Source: an uncultured Collinsella sp.
GTDB lineage: Bacteria; Actinomycetota; Coriobacteriia; Coriobacteriales; Coriobacteriaceae
Length of the DNA: 64,000 bases
Direction of reading: 5' to 3'
Assembly: GCA_900768795.1 (NCBI GenBank)
Contig: CAAGEH010000003.1
Span: 1 to 64,000 of the forward strand
Part shown: one piece after another, positions 33,651 to 42,346 of the stretch
Layout of the letters: each line of letters begins with the position of its first letter
Numbering within the stretch: position 1 is the first letter of the stretch
Notes under the pieces: model-generated
The model's input: only the letters and a program-made list of their open reading frames with translations
What the model was told of the DNA's origin: nothing
Databases searched by the model: none
Program-made: the position numbers and the translations under genes

Positions 33651-34244
33651 GCCGGCAAAGCCTGTCTGGCGCAGGGCTTCGTAGAGGACGATGGCGGCGC
33701 TGTTGGAGAGGTTGAGTGCGCTGATGCGGTAGTCGTCGGGATTGACGAAGTTGCCGCAGATATCCTGTTGGAGGATCGCCTTATGGTCGTTCTCGGTGTG
33801 CCCCAGCGCTTCCTCGTGGGCCTCCCAGGCATCAGCGTTATCGAGTGAGTCGCAATCGCGCAACATGGGGATGCGCTCGCAGCGCTCGGGCGCCGCAGCG
33901 AGTAGCTTCTCGGGAATACCCGAGCTCTCGCTGCCAAAAACTAGGAAGTCGCCGTCGCGGTACGTGCTCTGCGCATAGGTGCGACGAGCCTTTTTGGTCA
34001 GCAGGTGCAAGCGCTCATCGGCGGGGGAGAGCCCGTTGCGCGCAAGGAAATCATCCCAGCCGGCATACGTCGTCACGTCCAAGTTTTGCCAGTAGCCCAG
34101 TCCGGCACGACGTACGGTTTTGTCGTCGAGCGAAAATCCGAGTGGTTCAATCAGGTGCAAGCGCGCGCCTGCAACTACGCACGTACGCCCGATATTGCCC
34201 GTGTTGGCGGGAATCTCAGGTGCAAATAAAACGACATTGAACAC
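33645..34244 (-). CDS. trmL: tRNA (cytidine/uridine-34 2'-O) methyltransferase TrmL
   Basis: A 199-residue SPOUT-fold methyltransferase for the wobble nucleotide of tRNA-Leu. The start FNVVLFAPEIPANTGNIGRT, the motif FGSESSGIPEKLL and the C-terminal ISALNLSNSAAIVLYEALRQ are diagnostic. The frame is open to 34403, but GTG 34244 gives the family N-terminus and has a GGAG site 7 nt upstream. It is separated from the CobW gene upstream by a terminator, so it is a single gene. Confidence 0.92.
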   Translation of the reverse strand: MFNVVLFAPEIPANTGNIGRTCVVAGARLHLIEPLGFSLDDKTVRRAGLGYWQNLDVTTYAGWDDFLARNGLSPADERLHLLTKKARRTYAQSTYRDGDFLVFGSESSGIPEKLLAAAPERCERIPMLRDCDSLDNADAWEAHEEALGHTENDHKAILQQDICGNFVNPDDYRISALNLSNSAAIVLYEALRQTGFAGM

Positions 34245-34291
34245 GGCAAAACTCCATTCGAGCAGCTGGATCGGGTTGGCATTAAAAACAA

Positions 34292-34323
34292 AACGCCTGG
34301 ACAGCATAGGCAGTCCAGGCGTT
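34292..34323 (-). terminator. Terminator of the CobW-family gene
   Basis: AACGCCTGGAC (34292-34302) pairs with GTCCAGGCGTT (34313-34323). The minus strand continues TTTTGTTTTTAATG. Confidence 0.85.
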
Positions 34324-34375
34324 GCGGTCAAGCTAGGTAAAGTCCAGCCCGTGCGGGCGGGTGCAAGTGCCGCGT

Positions 34376-35506
34376 CTAAGCGCGATGCCACTCGACCAGG
34401 CAATCGTCAAGCGCAGCGATAAGTGCTTCCTTGTCCATGTGACGGCCGATGATGCAGAGGCGCGTCTCGCGGTCGCCAGTGTTCTCGTCCCAGATCTCCT
34501 TAACTTCAGGATTCTCTGCGAGCAGACGCTTCTTCTCTTCCTCGGGAGCCGAGTCGATAAAGAGACCGTTCTCCATCAGACGCATCTGGTGACCTGCCTG
34601 CTCGAACATGTAGCACATGTCGGGATTGCCGTTCTGCCACAAGGGACCTTTAACGCGAATGACCTCATCGGGCCAGTCATACTCGACAAAGTGCGTGAAT
34701 TTGTCGAGGTCAAAGGGCTTGCGACGTGCGTAAACAAACGTCTCGATGTCGTACTCGAGAACCTCGGGGTCGTCATGCTCCTCGGGATGCTCCATGGCAT
34801 CGATCCATGCGGCGGAGTTGTATGCGTTGTTGAAATCAAAACGGCCCGTGTCGAGTAGCTGGTCCATGGGCACGTTGCCCTGCTCTGCCTCGACAATCAC
34901 GGCGTCCTTTTGCAGGCTGCGAACGATGGCCTTGAGCTCGCGAATCTGCTCGGGGGTCACAGTGTCGGTCTTGTTGAGGACAAGCGTGGAACAGAATTCG
35001 ATCTGCTGGATCAGCAGGCTCTCGATGTCGTCCTCGTCGATGTCCTCGGCGAGCAGGTCGCGACCGCCGTTGAACTCGTCGTACATGCGCGCGCAGTCAA
35101 CGACGGCGACGATGTTGTCGAGTGCAAGTTTGGGCTCGCCTCCGACTTTGGCGGCGTCGCAGAAGCTCGAGATGGTGTAGGCGATGGGGATAGGCTCGCA
35201 GATGCCGGAAGCCTCGATGATGATGTAGTCGAAGTCACCCGAATCGGCAATGCCCTGCAGCTGGTTGGCAAGGTCATCGGAGAGCGTGCAGCAGATGCAA
35301 CCGTTGGTCAGCGGAATCAGATTGTCGGCCTGCGAAAGACCGCCGTCCTTGATCAGGTTGGCGTCGACGTTGATCTCGCCGATGTCATTGACGATGACTG
35401 CGGCGCGAATGCCGCCGTCGTTTGAGAGGATATGGTTGAGAAGCGTGGTCTTGCCGGCACCGAGATATCCGGTGAGCATGACGATTTTCACGGGTTTGTT
35501 GGGCAT
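34376..35506 (-). CDS. CobW/ZNG1-family GTP-binding metallochaperone
   Basis: A 376-residue G3E-family GTPase. The P-loop GYLGAGKTT is at residues 13-21. The metal-binding CxCC motif (NGCICCTL) is near residue 72, and NKTD provides guanine specificity. The C-terminal CobW domain includes RVKGPLWQNGN. Such proteins deliver zinc or cobalt to client enzymes. ATG 35506 follows AGGAGG. It is monocistronic between a terminator and the repeat-containing gap 35507-35966. Metal specificity cannot be told from the sequence; no Zur box was recognised. Confidence 0.85.
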   Translation of the reverse strand: MPNKPVKIVMLTGYLGAGKTTLLNHILSNDGGIRAAVIVNDIGEINVDANLIKDGGLSQADNLIPLTNGCICCTLSDDLANQLQGIADSGDFDYIIIEASGICEPIPIAYTISSFCDAAKVGGEPKLALDNIVAVVDCARMYDEFNGGRDLLAEDIDEDDIESLLIQQIEFCSTLVLNKTDTVTPEQIRELKAIVRSLQKDAVIVEAEQGNVPMDQLLDTGRFDFNNAYNSAAWIDAMEHPEEHDDPEVLEYDIETFVYARRKPFDLDKFTHFVEYDWPDEVIRVKGPLWQNGNPDMCYMFEQAGHQMRLMENGLFIDSAPEEEKKRLLAENPEVKEIWDENTGDRETRLCIIGRHMDKEALIAALDDCLVEWHRA

Positions 35507-35966
35507 GAGCCCTCCTAAGTTAGACGTAGTTGACGAATCGATAGTACGGCACAACGGAATCAGTTGTACCCGCCTGCGGTGAAAAATCACATGTAATCGT
35601 GTATGACATCAGGGCGACACGCGACGTTTGGGAGTTTGCGGACCTGAGCGTCGGGGAACTCGAAAGCTAGGCATTGCTGCGCTACACTAGATGTCTACCT
35701 ATTAACATTTCTGATGCCGTACCATGGTGCTGAGTGCCAAGAGCAGACGCGTTGGCGCGATGGGGCGCGGCGGCATGGCGGGCGCGTCGCAGCGGTAAAT
35801 CGCACTGGTGCACTGCATCGACAATCCGCACCGGTTTGCCTATATCGGCAAGCCATGCCGGAAAATCGCATCGGTTCGCCCCTCCTACAAGCCGCATCGG
35901 CAAAACGCCAGGCGATGAAGCCCGAGGTAGCGAATAGCTGGAATGCCAACAAAAGGGGGGTGCGCA
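35507..35966. other. Intergenic region between divergent CobW and patatin genes
   Basis: About 460 bp with no gene. From about 35797 to 35905 there is a degenerate repeat built around ATCGCATCGGT and CCGCACCGGTTTGCC, in four imperfect copies of roughly 27 bp. Confidence 0.5.
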
Positions 35967-36845
35967 GTGACGACAGGCGTTGCGCTTGAGGGCGGCGGAT
36001 TTAGAGGACTGTACACGGCGGGCGTGCTCGACGTGTGGATGGAAGCCGGAGTCACGGCCGATGCCACGGTCGGTGTCTCCGCCGGGTCCGCGTTCGGTTA
36101 TAACTTCAAGTCGCGCCAGATCGGCCGCGTGTTGCGCTATAACAAAGCGTATTGCGCCGACCCACGTTATGCGAGCCTGGGCAACTGGCTTCGCACGGGA
36201 GATCTGTACAGCAAAGATTTTGCGTACGGAACGGTGCCGTTTGAGCTCGATCCGGTCGATGATGCGACGTTCGCAGCGTGGCCCATGCGTTTTGTGTCGG
36301 TCGCGACGGATATCAATTCGGGGGAGCCGGTTTATCACGACCTTAAACAAGGCTGCGTTGAGGACGTTGAATGGATTAGGGCCTCGGCTTCGATCCCCGT
36401 GCTCTCGCGCCCCGTGGTGCTCGAGGGGCACGAGCTGCTCGATGGTGGTGTCGCCGACCCCATTCCCGTTGAATGGATGCGCTCGCAGGGCTACCGGAGA
36501 ATCGCCGTCGTGCTCACGCAGCCTCAAGGGTATCGTAAAGAGCCCAATCGTCTGATGCCGCTGCTGCGTGTGTGGTTGCATCGCTATCCGCGTCTGGTGG
36601 CGCTGCTCGCAAATCGTCACGAGCGGTACAACGCATGCTTGGACAAGATCGCTCAGCTCGAACGTGTGGGCGAACTGTTCGTGATTCGTCCGAGCCGTGA
36701 CGTGAGCGTGCCCGCCGTGTGCAAGGACCCCGCAAAGCTCGAGGAGATCTACGACGTGGGGCGCGCGGATGCGGAGCGTTCGTTGACCGCGCTGCAGGAG
36801 TTCTTTGCGGACGACGAAACGGGGATCGTTGCGGTTGAGAGCTAG
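35967..36845 (+). CDS. Patatin-like phospholipase family protein
   Basis: A 292-residue lipid acyl hydrolase. It opens with TTGVALEGGGFRGLYTAGVL (oxyanion hole GGGxRG), the nucleophile elbow is GVSAGS with Ser38, and the catalytic Asp is in LLDGGVADP, giving the Ser-Asp dyad. GTG 35967 is preferred because AAGGGGGG lies 7 nt upstream; ATG 35943 is in frame. Related bacterial proteins have this length. The substrate is unknown and no signal peptide is seen. Confidence 0.9.
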   Translation: MTTGVALEGGGFRGLYTAGVLDVWMEAGVTADATVGVSAGSAFGYNFKSRQIGRVLRYNKAYCADPRYASLGNWLRTGDLYSKDFAYGTVPFELDPVDDATFAAWPMRFVSVATDINSGEPVYHDLKQGCVEDVEWIRASASIPVLSRPVVLEGHELLDGGVADPIPVEWMRSQGYRRIAVVLTQPQGYRKEPNRLMPLLRVWLHRYPRLVALLANRHERYNACLDKIAQLERVGELFVIRPSRDVSVPAVCKDPAKLEEIYDVGRADAERSLTALQEFFADDETGIVAVES

Positions 36846-36944
36846 AGGAGAAACGCAAGGACATCGGGGCGAAATATACGCATCGAGCAAGTGCACGTGC
36901 GGTATCATCGCTCATTAAACGATAGCGAAGAGAAGGAGGCGTCT

Positions 36945-37964
36945 GTGGTTGCGAAGCATGATGGCACATGGCGTTTTCCGATGCCCCTGATGTGCACGCC
37001 GTTTGAGCCCGGCATGCTCGATGAAACGCTTGCATCGATGCTCGACGACGACTATGCGAAGATCGCCCGCGCCGAGGCCTGCTATTTTCGCGGGCTTCCC
37101 GACGAGGCAAGCGTTCTAGCGGAGCCCTATCTGACGTCGGATAATCTCTCGCTTCGTCTTTCGGCATGCTTTATCTGCGCATATGCCAATCTGTCGCTCG
37201 GCCGTTCGGTGGCGGCGCGCAGGTGTCTCAAAAATCTCAAAGAGGTCGGCGCGGACTTGGACTCCGAAGACGACTCTCGCGTTCGCGCCTCGTACATGCT
37301 GTTTGCCGCGAGCGCATGCGTGCTTTTGCATCTGCCGTCTCCTGCGACTGCCGAGCAGTTCTACTCTTATGCGGCGCAGCTGCCGGAGGGGCTTCGTCTG
37401 TTCTCGATCTACGTCCTTGCGCACCGTGCCTATTTGGAGGGGGACTACGACCGCTGCATCGGAATAGCGGAGATCGCGCTCGTGATGAAGCAGGCGAGTT
37501 ACCCCGTACCCGAGCTTTTCTTGCATCTCATCGCTTCGGTCGGGCTTATCAATAAACACGAGATCGAGCGGGCTAAAACGCATTTCATGCGTGCGTGGCA
37601 GATCGCCCAGCCTGACGATTTGATTGAGGAGATCGGTGAGCATCATGGCCTATTGCAGGGCGTGCTCGAGTCGTGTTTGAAGACTGAGTATCCGCAGGAT
37701 TTTGCGCGCATCATCAAGATCACCGATCGGTTCAGCCGCGGTTGGCGCAGCATCCATAACCCCGATGCGGGGGCGCACGTCGCCGATAACCTGACCACCA
37801 CGGAGTTCGCCATCGCGATGCTCGCGTGCCGGGGATGGACCAACGACGAGATTGCCGTTCACATGGGGATCTCACGCGGCACGGTCAAGAACCGTCTATC
37901 GAGCTCCTACGCTAAACTCGGCGTTTCGAGTCGTGCAGCGCTCAAAGACTACATGTTGATTTAG
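36945..37964 (+). CDS. LuxR-family transcriptional regulator with TPR-like sensor
   Basis: A 339-residue regulator. The first 270 residues are helical with tetratricopeptide-like spacing (for example YAKIARAEACYFRGLPDEAS). The C-terminal HTH is LuxR type (LTTTEFAIAMLACRGWTNDE, then IAVHMGISRGTVKNRLSSSY). GTG 36945 follows AAGGAGG at the optimal distance. It lies 99 bp after the patatin gene, possibly cotranscribed. The signal and targets are unknown. Confidence 0.85.
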   Translation: MVAKHDGTWRFPMPLMCTPFEPGMLDETLASMLDDDYAKIARAEACYFRGLPDEASVLAEPYLTSDNLSLRLSACFICAYANLSLGRSVAARRCLKNLKEVGADLDSEDDSRVRASYMLFAASACVLLHLPSPATAEQFYSYAAQLPEGLRLFSIYVLAHRAYLEGDYDRCIGIAEIALVMKQASYPVPELFLHLIASVGLINKHEIERAKTHFMRAWQIAQPDDLIEEIGEHHGLLQGVLESCLKTEYPQDFARIIKITDRFSRGWRSIHNPDAGAHVADNLTTTEFAIAMLACRGWTNDEIAVHMGISRGTVKNRLSSSYAKLGVSSRAALKDYMLI

Positions 37965-38058
37965 ACGTAGTGCCGCTTGGGCATGTTGGGTCTCGCTTTG
38001 GACGCGGCGTGTTGACCAAGGCGCGCTGCGCCGGCTTGGACGCGTTTGAGCTTAGGAC

Positions 38059-38095
38059 CGGGCGTGTCGTGTTCGGTTTGGGCACGGCACGCCCG
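38059..38095. terminator. Long hairpin between convergent luxR and thiE
   Basis: CGGGCGTGTCGTG (38059-38071) pairs with CACGGCACGCCCG (38083-38095) with one G-U pair. There is no T run, but the position between convergent genes fits a bidirectional stop. Confidence 0.45.
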
Positions 38096-38130
38096 ACTTG
38101 ATCACGTTGGACCTACTTAGGGCACATTAC

Positions 38131-38826
38131 CTAGGCGTTTTGCCACGTGTTGACGAGCTCGGCCGCCGCAGCGTGTGGGTCGTCTGCACCGCACACGGCA
38201 GAGACGACGAAGAATCCCTCTACGCCTGTTGCCTTGAGGGCGGGGAGGTCCGCCGCCTTGACGCCGCCGCCCACGACGATGGGGCGCGGGCTTGCCAGAT
38301 GGAGTGCGTGCAGGTCGTCAAAATCCTGCATAACGATGCTGCCGTCCGAGGTGAGGCCGGCGTCTTTTTTGGTCGCCGTCTCGTGAATGGGGCCAACGCC
38401 CAGGTAGTCGACCAGGCTCATGTCGGCGGTCTTAACGTACTCGAGCATCTCTTCGCAGCGGGCGGAAAGGCCCACAATCGTATCGGGGCCCAGCAGATTG
38501 CGGCATACATCCACGGGGATGTCGGTCTGGCCTACGTGAACGCCGTCGACCTTGATGCCGCGATCGCGCGCTGCAAGCACCGCGTCAAGACGATCATCAA
38601 TCAAAAGGGCTACCCGGTCGCTCTTGCCGGCGCGGGCGATAACATCTGCTGCCTGTGCCGTGTAATCGATCAAATCGCGCACCGAGCAGACTTTGGAGCG
38701 AATCTGCACGCAGGTAAATCCTGCATCGAGTGCCTGCTCGACGATATCTGCGACGGGACGACCCAACGTGTTTTCGGGGCCGAGCACCAGATACGCAGAG
38801 ATGTCGAGATTGTCGCGCATGCTCAT
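38131..38826 (-). CDS. thiE: Thiamine-phosphate synthase
   Basis: A 231-residue TIM-barrel enzyme that joins hydroxymethylpyrimidine pyrophosphate and thiazole phosphate to give thiamin phosphate. DGVHVGQTDIPV, VGLSARCEEML and YLGVGPIHETATKKDAG (pyrophosphate loop region) are typical, and PIVVGGGV binds phosphate. It is the last gene of the TPP-riboswitch operon, 3 bp after the thiamin-binding protein. Confidence 0.95.
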   Translation of the reverse strand: MSMRDNLDISAYLVLGPENTLGRPVADIVEQALDAGFTCVQIRSKVCSVRDLIDYTAQAADVIARAGKSDRVALLIDDRLDAVLAARDRGIKVDGVHVGQTDIPVDVCRNLLGPDTIVGLSARCEEMLEYVKTADMSLVDYLGVGPIHETATKKDAGLTSDGSIVMQDFDDLHALHLASPRPIVVGGGVKAADLPALKATGVEGFFVVSAVCGADDPHAAAAELVNTWQNA

Positions 38827-38829
38827 AAT

Positions 38830-39138
38830 CTATGCCTCCTGGGCCTTGATCTGGGCGTCGAGGCGCTCCAGCTTGCCATCCATCATATGGTCAAAGCCCG
38901 GGCGCACGTCCGCCTTGAGCACGACCTCGGTGCGAATGCCCTTGTTGGCGAGTACGAACGTGGCGTCCTTGACCACCTGCATGACCTCGTCCCATTCACC
39001 TTCGATTTCGGTGAACATCGAGCTGGTGCGGCTGGGCAGACCGCTTTCGCGGATGACGCGCACGACCTCCGCCACCTCGGCAGAAAGCTCGTCGCCCACC
39101 CCGCACGGTGCGATGGCTACGGCAATCAGCGTGTTCAT
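38830..39138 (-). CDS. MTH1187-family thiamin-binding protein
   Basis: A 102-residue ferredoxin-like-fold protein of the MTH1187/YkoF (UPF0045) family, members of which bind thiamin or its precursors. MNTLIAVAIAPCGVGDELSA and SSMFTEIEGEWDEVMQVV are the family pattern. ATG 39138 follows a GGCTTAGG-like site and lies 5 bp after thiM. Its place between thiM and thiE supports a role in thiamin precursor handling. Confidence 0.85.
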   Translation of the reverse strand: MNTLIAVAIAPCGVGDELSAEVAEVVRVIRESGLPSRTSSMFTEIEGEWDEVMQVVKDATFVLANKGIRTEVVLKADVRPGFDHMMDGKLERLDAQIKAQEA

Positions 39139-39143
39139 AGGGC

Positions 39144-39983
39144 TTAGGCCTCCTCGACGTAGAGCGGGTTTGCGGCGATCTCCTCGCCGGTTGCGCGGTA
39201 GAGCTCGTCGATAAAGGCGACCTTGAAGCTCGCCGGTGCATCTGCCACCGCAGCGGCACGCGTGCCCGCGAGGTTGTAGTGCGCGGTTCCTGCGACAGCT
39301 GCCGTAAAGGGATCGGCGCACGTGGCGTATACGGCGAGTACGCCGCCCTGGGAGCAGCCGCACCCCGTGATCTTGGACATGAGCGGGCTTCCGCCATGTG
39401 AGCGGACGACGGTGGTGCCGTCGGTCACAAGGTCGATTTCGCCCGAGACGACGACGGCGCCGCCGGTATAGCGCGCGAGTGCCACCGCCGCGGCACGTGC
39501 CTCGTCCACGGCATCGGTGGAGTCGACGCCACGTGCACGGTCGAGATCTTCTTCTGCTCCGGAGAGGTCCCAGAGGCTCGCGAGTGCGATGACCTCAGAG
39601 GCGTTGCCGCGCACAATCGTGGGTTTATAGGGTTTGAGCTCGGTCAAGAGCTTGGTGCGAAGCCCACCGATGCCGAGGCCGACCGGGTCGAGCACCCATG
39701 CCTTGCCGGTCTCGTGCGCCGCCTTGGCGGTTGCGGGAATCGTCTGCTCGTAGATGGGGAGCAGCGTTCCCATATTGAGATAGACGGCGTTGCCTGCCGC
39801 GACAAGCGCCTCGCCCTCGTCGGGGAGGTAGACCATGGCTGCCGAGCCGCCTACGGCGAGCTGGGCATTTGCCACAAAATCAATGGTGACGGTGTTGGTG
39901 ATGGACCCCGCCATGGGGTTGGTTTCGCGCACCTTGTGTGCGGCCGCAGCAACAGCGGCCTCGATCTGATCCTTGTTGATCAT
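39144..39983 (-). CDS. thiM: Hydroxyethylthiazole kinase
   Basis: A 279-residue kinase that phosphorylates salvaged hydroxyethylthiazole. The ribokinase-like C-terminus has MSKITGCGCSQGGVLAVYA with the anion hole (TGxGCxxG), and N-terminal ITNTVTIDFVANAQLAVGGS is diagnostic. ATG 39983 follows GGGAGG. It is the first gene after the TPP riboswitch. No thiD, thiC or thiG is in the window, so the locus looks like salvage. Confidence 0.95.
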   Translation of the reverse strand: MINKDQIEAAVAAAAHKVRETNPMAGSITNTVTIDFVANAQLAVGGSAAMVYLPDEGEALVAAGNAVYLNMGTLLPIYEQTIPATAKAAHETGKAWVLDPVGLGIGGLRTKLLTELKPYKPTIVRGNASEVIALASLWDLSGAEEDLDRARGVDSTDAVDEARAAAVALARYTGGAVVVSGEIDLVTDGTTVVRSHGGSPLMSKITGCGCSQGGVLAVYATCADPFTAAVAGTAHYNLAGTRAAAVADAPASFKVAFIDELYRATGEEIAANPLYVEEA

Positions 39984-40046
39984 GCATGCCTCCCGGGCTC
40001 GTTGGGATGCTGCACGTAAAGCAACGGTGTCCCATTCCCAGGACAT

Positions 40047-40146
40047 GCTCCCTACGCCAGCGCTAACTGACAGGTTCAAAGGGTTAGGCGTCCGCCCTCT
40101 CAGCTGCCTGCGCAAATGTAACGTAAGCGCGTGCAGCACCCCTGCA
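40047..40146 (-). promoter_or_regulatory. TPP (THI-box) riboswitch
   Basis: On the minus strand the leader reads GCAGGGGTGC, then CAGCTGAGAGGG, then ACCCTTTGAACCTG, GTTAG, and GGCGTAGGGAGC, all conserved THI-box blocks in order. It lies 64 bp upstream of thiM. It senses thiamin pyrophosphate and lowers expression of thiM, the thiamin-binding protein and thiE. The remaining gap to 40412 holds no gene. Confidence 0.96.
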
Positions 40147-40412
40147 TCGAATCTGTAGTACCTATGCTACCGCGTACGGGGCGAGCGGATGCCGATATTT
40201 TTGCGCACGTGGAACTTGGTGGCCCTGCGTGCGCGAATCGGCTATACGCTAGTCCCGAAACAATTGAACTGGGGAGTTTTGGCGTCTGCATGTGTGCGCG
40301 TTCTTTGAGAGCAACGAGCGCATTGCGCGCACGTGGCCTGCGTGTCTGATTGGTGCTGCTTGTGGGCGCTGCGCGCGGATGCGTGCGGACGCCGTCATAG
40401 ATGGAGTAGGGC

Positions 40413-41300
40413 ATGATCAAACTTGTGCTGACAGATCTGGACGATACGCTTATCGCCGTCGGTAGCGGCGGGGCTTCCGCGCGCGCCGTGGCTGCCATGC
40501 ATGCTCTGACGGATGCGGGAGTCTGGGCTGGTCCCGCTACGGGGCGTCAGCCCAAATCCATGCGCTGGATGTTTGTCGACCATCCGGAATGCTATCGCAC
40601 AGGTGTTTTCGCTAACGGCCAGCTGCTTTTTTGTGATGGCGAGCTTGTGGCTGCCCATGAACTCGACCACGACGTACTGTGCCGCCTCGTCGATTTTCTT
40701 GATCGTGAAACCGACGACACGGTACTCAATCTCTATGAGCTCGGACCAGATTTTTTTGAGAACGAGCCGTTCTTTGTGACGCGCGACCCTAGGCGTCTCG
40801 CGGAGATTCTCGACCCCAACGAGGAGTTTCTGCTCAGGGCACCCCATGTCGATGCTGTGCCCGAACACACGCTCTACAAGGCAAATGTTCGAAGCGCTGC
40901 CTCGCGTGAAGAACTTGCGCAGGTTCGAGAGCGTCTACGCTCCGTCGTGCCGGAGCTCGACTTTGTGTTTCCCAATGCGTTTTCGTCGATGTTCGATATC
41001 GTTCCCGCGGGATGGGGCAAGGGGGCGGGCATTGCGGAGCTTGCCGAGAAGATCGGCGTTGCCATCGATGACGTCATGGTGTTTGGCGATTCCGAAAACG
41101 ACCTCACCATGTTCGATGCAGTGCCCAATTCCGTCGCGGTTTCCAACGCCATGCCCGAGGTTGCCGCTGCGGCGCGTTGGCATATCGGCGCGAGCGCGGA
41201 CGATGCGGTTGCTGCCGCGTTCGAGGAAATCGCCAGATGTGCCGTGGCTGCTGGCGTCCCATCGTTTATGCCGTCCATCTCGGGAGAGGACGACAAGTGA
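40413..41300 (+). CDS. HAD-superfamily hydrolase (Cof type)
   Basis: A 295-residue HAD phosphatase of the Cof-like IIB group. The nucleophile motif DLDDT has Asp8 and Asp10, and the C-terminal motif is VMVFGDSENDLTMFDAV. A cap domain lies between. ATG 40413 starts the frame. The substrate is likely a small phosphometabolite but is unknown. Its last codons overlap the LysR gene by 4 bp (GTGA), so the two are coupled. Confidence 0.88.
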   Translation: MIKLVLTDLDDTLIAVGSGGASARAVAAMHALTDAGVWAGPATGRQPKSMRWMFVDHPECYRTGVFANGQLLFCDGELVAAHELDHDVLCRLVDFLDRETDDTVLNLYELGPDFFENEPFFVTRDPRRLAEILDPNEEFLLRAPHVDAVPEHTLYKANVRSAASREELAQVRERLRSVVPELDFVFPNAFSSMFDIVPAGWGKGAGIAELAEKIGVAIDDVMVFGDSENDLTMFDAVPNSVAVSNAMPEVAAAARWHIGASADDAVAAAFEEIARCAVAAGVPSFMPSISGEDDK

Positions 41301-42193
41301 AACTCCAACAGCTCAAATATGCCGTAAAGGTAGCTGAATGCGGTAGCATCACCGAAGCGTCGCGGCGCCTTTACGTGTCACAGCCTTCAATTACGGGCGC
41401 GATTCACGAGCTTGAGCGCGAGATGAACGTGCATATCTTTGACCGCACTAACAAAGGCGCGGTGGTGACTCAGGAGGGCGAGACCTTTTTAGGCTATGCA
41501 CGTCAGGTTCTCGAGCAGGCCGACCTCATGGAGGACAGGTACAAGGGCGAGTCGAAGCAGACGCCGCATTTTAGCGTGAGCTGCCAGCACTACTCGTTTG
41601 CCGTCAACGCGTTTGTCGACGTGATTCGCCAGTTCAATGCGGCGAGCTATGACTTTACCCTGCGTGAGGAGCAGACTCACGAGATTATCGAGGACGTGGC
41701 GCATATGAAGAGCGAGCTCGGGGTGCTTTATCTTTCAGCGCATAATCGCGATGTGCTCGAGAAGATGATCGCTGCCAACAATTTGGTGTTCGAGGGTCTC
41801 TTTTGCGCTAAACCGCATGTGTTCGTGTGCGCGGACCATCCGCTTGCGGGACGCGAGAGCGTCACACTTGACGATTTGGACGACTATCCGTTTCTGTCGT
41901 ATGAGCAGGGAAGCTACAACTCGTTTTACTATGCCGAGGAGCTTACTTCCACGCTCGATCGCCGCAAGAACATCCGCGTCCGCGATCGCGCCACGCTGTT
42001 CAACCTGCTCATCGGCCTTAACGGCTATACCGTGTGCTCGGGCGTTATCTCCGAGGAGCTCAACGGGCCGAGCATCGTATCGGTTCCGCTCGATGTGGAC
42101 GAGTACATGGAGATCGGAATGATCACGCGCAAGAACACAACGCTCACCCGCTACGGCCGGGCCTATATCGACGCAATCCGTCAACATATCTAG
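41297..42193 (+). CDS. LysR-family transcriptional regulator
   Basis: A 298-residue LysR regulator: LKYAVKVAECGSITEASRRL, then YVSQPSITGAIHELEREMNV and FDRTNKGAVVT. The effector domain follows and is complete. GTG 41297 overlaps the HAD stop and has GGGAGAGGA upstream. A TATAG-N7-CTATA dyad lies just after the gene and before the methionine-synthase-like gene, its probable target. Confidence 0.9.
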   Translation: MKLQQLKYAVKVAECGSITEASRRLYVSQPSITGAIHELEREMNVHIFDRTNKGAVVTQEGETFLGYARQVLEQADLMEDRYKGESKQTPHFSVSCQHYSFAVNAFVDVIRQFNAASYDFTLREEQTHEIIEDVAHMKSELGVLYLSAHNRDVLEKMIAANNLVFEGLFCAKPHVFVCADHPLAGRESVTLDDLDDYPFLSYEQGSYNSFYYAEELTSTLDRRKNIRVRDRATLFNLLIGLNGYTVCSGVISEELNGPSIVSVPLDVDEYMEIGMITRKNTTLTRYGRAYIDAIRQHI

Positions 42194-42239
42194 CCACACT
42201 GGCGCGGTATGCTGCGGTGTATCTCTGGTTGTTTGTCAA

Positions 42240-42256
42240 TATAGATAATTCCTATA
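42240..42256. promoter_or_regulatory. LysR-type dyad upstream of the methionine-synthase gene
   Basis: TATAG-N7-CTATA (T-N11-A core) is a perfect inverted repeat in an AT-rich patch 91 bp before the start at 42347. It is the classic form of a LysR-type operator. Confidence 0.5.
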
Positions 42257-42346
42257 TCGAACAGTTATAAAAACATATTTTACGATAGCCCTGCGGACGC
42301 TCATACTCTGTCTCGGTAAAGCAACCAAAGCAAAGGGAGATACCTT

